NCBI GenBank assembly: GCA_944324315.1
Contig: CALUVW010000017.1
Span: 1 to 46,881 of the forward strand
Length of the DNA stretch: 46,881 bases
Source of the DNA: Candidatus Gastranaerophilales bacterium
GTDB lineage: Bacteria > Cyanobacteriota > Vampirovibrionia > Gastranaerophilales > Gastranaerophilaceae
Direction of reading: 5' to 3'
Both the position numbers and the translations under genes were made by a program. Shown here piece after piece: positions 40,893 through 46,881 of this stretch (position 1 is its first letter; the number at the start of each line of letters is the position of its first letter). The notes below the pieces were generated by a model. It worked only from the letters and a program-made list of their open reading frames with translations. It was not told where the DNA came from and did no database searches.

Positions 40893-41771
40893 TTAAATTT
40901 TATCACTGCTGCCTTTTGTTCTACCGCCATAAGCTTCATGAACGTCAACTATTGAAATAAATGCAGAAGGATCAATACTTTTTATAATTTCCTTCATTTT
41001 TGCAAGCTCAAGTCTTGATATTACACAATAAACTATCGTTTTTTCAGTACCCGAATAAGCTCCTATACCTTTTAAATAAGTTACTCCTATATCAAGCTTG
41101 TCAAGAAGTTCATTCCCGATTTCATAAGCTTTGTCACTTATAATTTCAATGGATTTTGCAGAATTTAAACCTTCAAGAACTGTATCAATAACACGATAAG
41201 CTATAAAATATGTTAGAACTGCATACATAGCTTTATTCCAGCCAAATACAAGTCCTGCTGCCCCGTATATAAATACATTAAAAAGCATTATCCATTCACC
41301 GACAGAAAAGCCGAATTTTTTTGATAAAACAAGAGACATAATCTCTGTACCATCAAGAGAACCTTGATTTTTTAACACAAGCCCTACTCCAGCACCCAGA
41401 ATAATTCCGCCAAATACCGTTGATAATAATAAATCATTAGTCACGGGGTGCTGATGAGTGGCAAATATATTAAGAAACAAAGAGAGCATAGCAATAGCAT
41501 AAAATGTTTGAATTACAAATTTTTTGCCTATTTTATTAAAAGCAAGAAGGAAAAACGGAATATTAATTACAAATATCAAAAGCCCAAGGTTTATTTTGGT
41601 CAAATAACTTAAAATGATTGAAATACCGACTATACCGCCGTCAATAATATTATTCGGAACTAAAAAAACTTCAAGCGCAAAAGCAGCTATAAAAGGACCG
41701 AGAGTAAGAAAAAATACTTTAGTTAATAATCCTGTTAATAATTCTTTTTTAGTCAAGTTTTTTTCCGGCAT
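40893..41771 (-). CDS. YitT family membrane protein
   Basis: 292 aa. Six membrane helices with the YitT (DUF161) sequences FLVPNNIIDGGIVGISIILSY near 29-49 and GVGLVLKNQGSLDGTEIMSL near 124-143, followed by the cytoplasmic DUF2179 domain (KSIEIISDKAYEIGNELLDK, VTYLKGIGAYSGTEKTIVYC). Function of the family is not established. Begins 6 nt after cdaA, so part of the lysA-cdaA-yitT unit. Confidence 0.92.
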   Translation of the reverse strand: MPEKNLTKKELLTGLLTKVFFLTLGPFIAAFALEVFLVPNNIIDGGIVGISIILSYLTKINLGLLIFVINIPFFLLAFNKIGKKFVIQTFYAIAMLSLFLNIFATHQHPVTNDLLLSTVFGGIILGAGVGLVLKNQGSLDGTEIMSLVLSKKFGFSVGEWIMLFNVFIYGAAGLVFGWNKAMYAVLTYFIAYRVIDTVLEGLNSAKSIEIISDKAYEIGNELLDKLDIGVTYLKGIGAYSGTEKTIVYCVISRLELAKMKEIIKSIDPSAFISIVDVHEAYGGRTKGSSDKI

Positions 41772-41777
41772 AATATA

Positions 41778-42689
41778 TTAACCCTTTTTATTTTGATCTT
41801 TAACTGTCTTTTTAATAGTCATAAAATTATTAATTTTAAATATAGTTTTCTTATCATCATCGGACTTATCTTTATAACCAAGAATATTTTCCAAATCCGA
41901 CTTCAAAGTCACTAAATCCTCATATCTTTTAAGAGTTCCGTCAATCGCAACTGATACATCTCCTGATTCTTCCGACACAACAAGGCAAGCAGCATCGCTA
42001 CTTTCAGACATCCCTATAGCAGCTCTGTGACGTGTTCCATACTTCCAGCTAAGTTTAGGATCTTCTGTCAAAGGCAACAAAACCCCTGCAGAAATAATTT
42101 TATCTCCATTTATAACAACCGCACCGTCATGAAGCGGAGTATTAGGATGAAATATGGTTAAAATTAATTCAGTCGATAAATCTGCATTTAATCTTGTGCC
42201 GACATCCGTGTACGTATTTCTTAAATCGCTTTGAAACACCATCAAAGCACCGGTACGAGACTTTGAAAGAAATTTCACGCTTTCAATTAGTTCTTTAACT
42301 ACATCAATTTTTTGGCTTTTATTCAGATTATTGTTAGTGTTAAATATTCGGCTGACAAAATCAACCTGACCGAGAAATCCTAAAAAACGACGCAGCTCAG
42401 GCTGGAAAATAACAATCAAACTCAATGAAACAAGAGTTACAATAGATTTCAAAAACATTCCGATAATATTCAAATTCAACCTGACAAGAATTTCACTAAA
42501 AACCCAAACAAATACGAGAATTAAAATACCTTTTACAAATTTTTCAGATGAAGTATTTTTAATAAATTTGGCATACAAAAACAATAAAAGAGCTGCAAGG
42601 AAAAGTATCTGGATTAAATCAGCCCAGCTAAAAGTCATATCCAAAGTTCCTATATAATTCAATATGTAAGCAATTATATCATCTATCAT
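41778..42689 (-). CDS. cdaA: Diadenylate cyclase CdaA
   Basis: 303 aa. Three N-terminal helices (about residues 23-43, 52-70, 74-95), then the DAC domain with LHDGAVV (D188-G189-A190) and GTRHRAAIGMSE (R220-H221-R222), the residues that bind two ATP and join them into c-di-AMP. The start overlaps the lysA stop by 4 nt (ATGA). lysA next to cdaA is, to my knowledge, a common arrangement in cyanobacteria. Opposed by PgpH, also in the window. Confidence 0.96.
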   Translation of the reverse strand: MIDDIIAYILNYIGTLDMTFSWADLIQILFLAALLLFLYAKFIKNTSSEKFVKGILILVFVWVFSEILVRLNLNIIGMFLKSIVTLVSLSLIVIFQPELRRFLGFLGQVDFVSRIFNTNNNLNKSQKIDVVKELIESVKFLSKSRTGALMVFQSDLRNTYTDVGTRLNADLSTELILTIFHPNTPLHDGAVVINGDKIISAGVLLPLTEDPKLSWKYGTRHRAAIGMSESSDAACLVVSEESGDVSVAIDGTLKRYEDLVTLKSDLENILGYKDKSDDDKKTIFKINNFMTIKKTVKDQNKKG

Positions 42690-44014
42690 TTACTCAGCCT
42701 ATCAGGTATTACATCATGGTGTACCAAATCATCTAATGTCTCTCTATTTATTATAATATCAGATTGAGAATTATTTACAAGTATCATTGCAGGTTTTTGA
42801 ACACGATTATAATTTGATGCCATAGAATAGTTATAAGCACCTGTGTTATAAACACACAAAATGTCACCTTCTTCAACCTGAGGAAGCTGTATATCTTTGA
42901 TTAAGATATCACCTGACTCACAAAATCTGCCTGCAACAGTTATTTCTTGAGAAAGTTCACAATCCGGTTTATTTGCAATCTCTGCATAATATTTAGCTTG
43001 ATACATTGATGGACGCGGATTATCCGCCATACCGCCATCTACTGCGAAATAAGTTCGTCCCTTTGGCACCTGTTTTGAACTACCCAAAGTATATAAAGTC
43101 ACACCGGAAGTAGAAATTATACTTCTTCCGGGCTCAATAAACAGTGCCGGAGGTTCTATATTATATTTTTTGATACATTTATTTAATGAATCAATAACAA
43201 TGTTTGCAATTTCATAAGTTGACGGCGGCAAATCTTCTTCTGTATATTTTACGCCTAAACCACCGCCGATATTTATTTCATCAAGTTTTAACCCAAATTT
43301 ATCATCAAGCCTTTTAATTTCCCTGACAAGAATTTCGATTTCATCTCCGTATATTTTCGTCTCAAAAATTTGAGATCCAATGTGAGCATGAAGTCCATGT
43401 AATTTTAAATTTGAGTAATTATTTAATATTAACTCAACTGCTTCATCAATTTGCGTTAAATCAAACCCGAACTTAGAATCAAGATGTCCTGTTTGTATAT
43501 ATTCATGTGTATGACATTCTATTCCCGGCGTAATTCTCAATAAAATATCAACAGTTTTATCGTAAGATTTTGCAATTTCATTTAACAATGACAATTCAAA
43601 AAAGTTATCAACGGAAATTCTGCCTACTCCAAGTTTAATAGCAAGTGCAAGCTCATCATAAGATTTATTATTTCCGTTGAAAAGCACTTTTGCCATATTA
43701 ATTCCTGCTTTATAAACGGTATAAATCTCTCCGGCGGATACCACATCAAATCCAAACCCTTCATTATCCAAAATTTTTGATACAGCCATCGTACATAATG
43801 CTTTTGACGCATACATCATATTAACTTTATCATAAGCAGAAAACGCTTTTTTGTAATCTTTGCAAATACTTCTTATAGTATATTCATCAAGTACATATAA
43901 AGGTGTACCGAATTTTTCGGCAAGAAGAACCAAATCACAGCCGCCGATTTCAATATTTCCGTTCTCATTTTTTTTTGTTGTTAAAGGCTTGATAAATTGG
44001 TTAGTACTGTTCAT
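42686..44014 (-). CDS. lysA: Diaminopimelate decarboxylase
   Basis: 442 aa. PLP lysine in MMYASKALCT (K71), GGGLGVKY near 258-265, and the C-terminal FCESGDIL and GAYNYSMASNYN active-site segments. Converts meso-diaminopimelate to lysine and CO2. AAGGAG is 8 nt before the ATG. Leads lysA-cdaA-yitT; the DapL-like aminotransferase at 27426 may act earlier in the same pathway. Confidence 0.97.
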   Translation of the reverse strand: MNSTNQFIKPLTTKKNENGNIEIGGCDLVLLAEKFGTPLYVLDEYTIRSICKDYKKAFSAYDKVNMMYASKALCTMAVSKILDNEGFGFDVVSAGEIYTVYKAGINMAKVLFNGNNKSYDELALAIKLGVGRISVDNFFELSLLNEIAKSYDKTVDILLRITPGIECHTHEYIQTGHLDSKFGFDLTQIDEAVELILNNYSNLKLHGLHAHIGSQIFETKIYGDEIEILVREIKRLDDKFGLKLDEINIGGGLGVKYTEEDLPPSTYEIANIVIDSLNKCIKKYNIEPPALFIEPGRSIISTSGVTLYTLGSSKQVPKGRTYFAVDGGMADNPRPSMYQAKYYAEIANKPDCELSQEITVAGRFCESGDILIKDIQLPQVEEGDILCVYNTGAYNYSMASNYNRVQKPAMILVNNSQSDIIINRETLDDLVHHDVIPDRLSK

Positions 44015-44110
44015 TGACGCTCCTTACTTCTTCTATATTTACTATAACACAATATAATATAAATTAAAATAGACTAAATAAGGGACTTATATACAAGTTT
44101 ACAGTAAAAA

Positions 44111-44272
44111 CTATTCACAAATGTATGAAACAGCAACACTTAAATATTTGTCAGCAATATCAACAACAGCCCATCTGACAGGAATGGTTCCCGACTTATT
44201 AAGTTCCTTTTCTATATAATTATTATCAAAATCTTCTATCTTTTTAATTTGGACAATTTCTGATTTTATCAA
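44111..44272 (-). CDS. 53-aa small protein, TTG start
   Basis: TTG at 44272 with GAGGAG 8 nt upstream, the SD lying across the end of the preceding gene (stop 44278). Encodes MIKSEIVQIKKIEDFDNNYI, then EKELNKSGTIPVRWAVVDIA, then DKYLSVAVSYICE. Good codon pattern, mixed alpha/beta, one cysteine, no membrane segment. Coupled to the 124-aa membrane protein gene. No family recognised. Confidence 0.65.
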   Translation of the reverse strand: MIKSEIVQIKKIEDFDNNYIEKELNKSGTIPVRWAVVDIADKYLSVAVSYICE

Positions 44273-44277
44273 AACTA

Positions 44278-44652
44278 TTACTCCTCATCTTTTTCACTAT
44301 CTAAGGAAGTAAGAAATGCCACAGGAATCATTCCGATAGAAACCCCGCCGAAATATAGCAGAGGAACAGACGCTATAGTTAATAATACGGCTTTAAAAGA
44401 GTTAAAGATGCCTTTCTCTTTTATTATCAAAAGAGAAATTATAACTCCATATATAACAGCCATGGCAGGTCCGTATAACAATCCGAAATGAGCGGCATCT
44501 TCAAATGTTACAGTTTCAGGATGCAGGACAGAAATAATTATTCCGCAAATTATACCTGCAGCAAATGCTCCCAAAAACGAATAAACAAGATAAAAACCAA
44601 AAATTTGGCTCCCTTTACGCTTTACAGATAAATCAAACAATCTTTTAAACAA
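44278..44652 (-). CDS. Small three-helix membrane protein
   Basis: 124 aa with three or four hydrophobic helices (FYLVYSFLGAFAAGIICGIIIS near 21-42, GLLYGPAMAVIYGVIISLLII near 57-77, FKAVLLTIASVPLLYFGGVSIGM near 86-108) and an acidic tail EKDEE. GGAGG lies upstream. Located 10 nt after recO and followed by the 53-aa gene; probably co-transcribed. Function unknown. Confidence 0.7.
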   Translation of the reverse strand: MFKRLFDLSVKRKGSQIFGFYLVYSFLGAFAAGIICGIIISVLHPETVTFEDAAHFGLLYGPAMAVIYGVIISLLIIKEKGIFNSFKAVLLTIASVPLLYFGGVSIGMIPVAFLTSLDSEKDEE

Positions 44653-44662
44653 ACTATCCTCC

Positions 44663-45424
44663 TTATTTGATTTCCTGTAAAATATCAGCCGAATTAAAGC
44701 GTTTTGAAGAATGACGATTTATATAGTCTTTCAAAAGTTCAAAACATACAGAACAAACTTTATCATTTGCTTTTTCATCGTATTCTGACCTGTAATCAAA
44801 GTCATACTGGAGATTTGCATTTAAAAAATCTCTTAATTTGTAATGTAAAATTGTATGTGAATTAAATTTTTCATTACAGCACTTGCATATAACACCGCCG
44901 GCACCTGATGAGAAAAACATATTTTCATCATTTATTCTTTCACCACAGCCCAAACAGTACTCCAGTTCAATACCAAATCCTGAAATCTGCATCATTTTAA
45001 GCTGAAATTTTATAACTGTCAGTAAAATTTCAACAGTATCTCGAGCATTAGAAATTTTATCCAGAGCCTTATAAAGCAAATCATAAACTTCGTTTGAACA
45101 CGGATCATCTTCAACGCCAAAATTATTCACAACCTCAGTTATATAAAGCGAATAAAAAATTTTATCCATATTTTGACGTGTCTTATGAAAAGTGTTTAGA
45201 GCTTCTGCCTGACATATTCTATCAAGATTTTTACCTTTATAAAGCATAAGTTTATTTGCGACAAGTAAATCCATTCTCGCTCCGAGCTTACTCTTAGGCT
45301 TTTTCACACCTTTTGCAACACCTCTTATAAGCCCTTTATCTTTTGAATACATTACTATAATTTTATCAGCCTCACTCAAATTATAAGATTTGAGATTTAT
45401 GGCATCAGTCACAAAATTATTCAT
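44663..45424 (-). CDS. recO: DNA repair protein RecO
   Basis: 253 aa. N-terminal OB fold (DAINLKSYNLSEADKIIVMYSKDKGLIRGVAKGVKKPKSK), then the helical domain with a four-cysteine zinc site: CLGCG (about 151-155) and CKCC (about 172-175). Helps load RecA onto SSB-coated DNA with RecR. pilT ends 16 nt upstream, so both may be in one transcript. Confidence 0.95.
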   Translation of the reverse strand: MNNFVTDAINLKSYNLSEADKIIVMYSKDKGLIRGVAKGVKKPKSKLGARMDLLVANKLMLYKGKNLDRICQAEALNTFHKTRQNMDKIFYSLYITEVVNNFGVEDDPCSNEVYDLLYKALDKISNARDTVEILLTVIKFQLKMMQISGFGIELEYCLGCGERINDENMFFSSGAGGVICKCCNEKFNSHTILHYKLRDFLNANLQYDFDYRSEYDEKANDKVCSVCFELLKDYINRHSSKRFNSADILQEIK

Positions 45425-45439
45425 AAAAATCTCTTTAAA

Positions 45440-46555
45440 TTACTTTCCAGTAGGACCGAAGGTTCCGTGGAAAACACCTCTGAACATCTGCTGTAACTCA
45501 TTTTTATTATCAGAATAGGACATCGCAATATCTTCAGAAATTAAATCCTGTTCATACAATCTGTACAACGATGTATTCATCGTAATCATATTGTTGAATG
45601 AACCTTTTTTAACCAGTTCGTAGATATCTTCAAGTTTATCTTTTTCAATAAAATCTTTTACTGTCGGAGTTACAACAAGAACTTCACATGCCGGACGTCT
45701 GCCGGTTCCGTTTGAAATCGGGATTAATTTTTGAGAAACAGTACCCCGTAAAATAGAAGCAAGCTGACCTCTTACAAATTCTCTATCTGAAGGCTCGTAC
45801 ATATTGACAATTCTATTGACGGTTTGAATAGCATCATTTGTGTGAATAGTAGCAAAAACCAAATGCCCTGTTTCCGCAGCCTTTAAAGCAGCAGTTACGG
45901 TTTCTTTGTCTCTTATTTCACCGATGAATATAACATCGGGATCCTGCCTTAATGCATACTTTATACCATCCGGAAAAGACGGTGTATCAATCAAAACCTG
46001 ACGCTGAGAAACTAGAGATTTTTTATTCGTAAAAATAAATTCCACGGGATCTTCAATAGTAATAATATGCTTTGGATAATTTATATTAACATAATCTATC
46101 AAAGAAGCGATAGTCGTTGACTTTCCGGAACCAGTAGGACCGGTAATCAAAACAAGTCCGTTATTCAGTGTCGCGAATTGTTCAATTGATTCGGGAAGCA
46201 TTAATTCAGATATTTTTTTGATATTATAAGGAATTGTCCTTATAACAAGTGCACTTTTACCTAATTGACGGCTAAGATTTACCCTGAAACGGGAAACTCC
46301 ATGAATTTCATAGGCAAAGTCCAAATCAAAAACCGAATTTACTTTTCCTTTAAAATGAACCGGTAGCAATATATCATACGCTATTGCAATATCATTTTCC
46401 GTTAAAATAGGCATGTCAACCTTTGTAATTTTGCCGTCAATACGTATGGCAGGATGTTCATCAACCTGCAGGTGAACGTCTGAAGCTCCCACGGCAACCG
46501 CTTTTTTCAAAAATGATATTATATTAAATTTACTGTTTGAATAGTTTTCAGCCAT
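45440..46555 (-). CDS. pilT: Type IV pilus retraction ATPase PilT
   Basis: 371 aa. PAS-like N-terminal domain (KAVAVGASDVHLQVDEHPAIRIDG), Walker A GPTGSGKSTT near 137-146, Asp box TIEDPVEF, Walker B VIFIGEIRDKET, His box ETGHLVFATIHTND. Retracts pili; the two pilin-like genes in the window are possible partners. Promoter TTGTCA-N17-TATAAT upstream and GAGGGAG as SD. Confidence 0.95.
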   Translation of the reverse strand: MAENYSNSKFNIISFLKKAVAVGASDVHLQVDEHPAIRIDGKITKVDMPILTENDIAIAYDILLPVHFKGKVNSVFDLDFAYEIHGVSRFRVNLSRQLGKSALVIRTIPYNIKKISELMLPESIEQFATLNNGLVLITGPTGSGKSTTIASLIDYVNINYPKHIITIEDPVEFIFTNKKSLVSQRQVLIDTPSFPDGIKYALRQDPDVIFIGEIRDKETVTAALKAAETGHLVFATIHTNDAIQTVNRIVNMYEPSDREFVRGQLASILRGTVSQKLIPISNGTGRRPACEVLVVTPTVKDFIEKDKLEDIYELVKKGSFNNMITMNTSLYRLYEQDLISEDIAMSYSDNKNELQQMFRGVFHGTFGPTGK

Positions 46556-46576
46556 AATCTCCCTCTTAATAAAAAA

Positions 46577-46605
46577 ATTATATCATTTTTTTAGCTGTGT
46601 GACAA
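46577..46605 (-). promoter_or_regulatory. Promoter of pilT
   Basis: TTGTCA (46605-46600) - 17 bp - TATAAT (46582-46577) on the minus strand, about 22 nt before the ATG at 46555. The best sigma-70-type match in the window. Confidence 0.75.
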
Positions 46606-46617
46606 TAATATGTTTAA

Positions 46618-46645
46618 TGTAACATTTATGTAACAAAAATGTAAT
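46618..46645 (-). promoter_or_regulatory. Three 11-bp-spaced TTACA repeats upstream of pilT
   Basis: Plus strand TGTAAC at 46618 and 46629 and TGTAAT at 46640, i.e. GTTACA/GTTACA/ATTACA on the minus strand with exact 11-bp period, 12 nt upstream of the -35. Looks like a binding array for an OmpR/PhoB-type response regulator; it also recalls the TTACA direct repeats bound by cyanobacterial RpaB, whose period is about 10. Confidence 0.4.
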
Positions 46646-46834
46646 ATATAGCATAAAACAGGAAATTTTTAAATCATAAAATACTTTATATAAATGTAAG
46701 GGAAATTCAAAATTATTAATTGGAAGAACTAATAGGATAACAAATAATCAAATTCTTAAAATGTGTAAGAATAAAGATTAAAAGAAAAGGTTTATTTTAT
46801 ACTCTCTCTCTTAATATCCTCGTGTTTATTTAAT
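46646..46834. other. Rest of the 3' intergenic region
   Basis: From pilT (46555) to the window end there is no supported gene. It holds the pilT promoter and repeats, a possible plus-strand promoter, and a terminator. Strongly AT-rich. Confidence 0.6.
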
Positions 46835-46865
46835 GTTGCCACTAATTCTAATGGCAACTTTTTCT
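46755..46865 (+). ncRNA. Possible ~110-nt transcript ending in a terminator
   Basis: TTGGAA (46720-46725) - 17 bp - AATAAT (46743-46748) is a possible promoter; the terminator at 46835 would end a transcript of about 110 nt without a gene. It could be a small RNA or an attenuated leader of a gene beyond the window. Confidence 0.25.
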
Positions 46866-46868
46866 TTT
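46835..46868 (+). terminator. Plus-strand intrinsic terminator
   Basis: GTTGCCA (46835-46841) and TGGCAAC (46852-46858) with a 10-nt loop, followed by a T-run. No plus-strand gene lies between pilT and this site. Confidence 0.75.
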
Positions 46869-46881
46869 ATATAAAGGGTTT

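Noticed and set aside
1-46881. CRISPR arrays, rRNA genes, intact prophage or intact insertion sequence
   Set aside because: None seen; repeats are dispersed and irregular, and the only transposase is a fragment.

Overview
AT-rich chromosomal window. The gene content points to a non-photosynthetic cyanobacterial relative of the Gastranaerophilales/Vampirovibrionia ('Melainabacteria') type. Supporting evidence: prepilins with the FTLAEVLITLG(I/V)IGVVAA(L/M)TMP-type N-terminus, PilT, a lysA-cdaA pair (an adjacency I recall from cyanobacteria), MlaE/MlaF-type lipid transport genes implying an outer membrane, and many lineage-specific hypothetical proteins sharing a short N-terminal F-x-G motif. 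The taxon is an inference from content; no rRNA is present.

Region 1 (1-13.4 kb) is accessory and decayed. It holds a putative HExxH zincin, a GNAT acetyltransferase bracketed by ~53-bp direct repeats, a zeta-toxin-like P-loop kinase with a small overlapping partner, a truncated Mu-type transposase, and remains of a helicase plus DNA-methylase (restriction-like) locus. Next comes a four-gene AAA+ island (4.9-10.1 kb): an AAA+ ATPase lacking its original 5' end, two proteins sharing a duplicated membrane-anchor module, and an AAA+ paralogue that has lost its Walker A lysine. A DUF3089 hydrolase, a MITE-like palindromic element, a frameshifted HAD phosphatase coupled to a maltose-type O-acetyltransferase, and a small membrane protein follow.

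Region 2 (13.4-24.5 kb) is mostly core: tRNA-Gln(CUG), two F-x-G hypothetical proteins, mnmG, a TPR protein, pnp with an unusual long-loop terminator, a PfkB-family kinase, and the rplS-rbgA-rnhB operon.

Region 3 (24.6-32.3 kb) carries two type IV pilin-like genes. Each begins with a duplicated 170-bp leader cassette holding a run of ten G residues just after a good start codon. At G10 both frames stop within 8 codons of the tract; at G8 or G11 both would read into the pilin. This is the most striking signal in the window: a candidate paired slippage switch, or a consistent homopolymer miscall. Between them lie mlaE, mlaF, a DapL-like aminotransferase, two small paired hypothetical genes, mazG and a small ORF.

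Region 4 (32.3-46.9 kb): pgpH-ybeY-dgkA, a divergent pair of membrane glycosyltransferase genes, two overlapping F-x-G membrane proteins, and a minus-strand series including lysA-cdaA-yitT, a 53-aa small gene, recO and pilT. Synthesis (CdaA) and breakdown (PgpH) of cyclic di-AMP are both encoded here. pilT has a strong promoter with three 11-bp-spaced TTACA repeats upstream. At least five genes lack a Shine-Dalgarno and have a TATAAT-like box ending exactly 6 nt before ATG, consistent with leaderless transcription.
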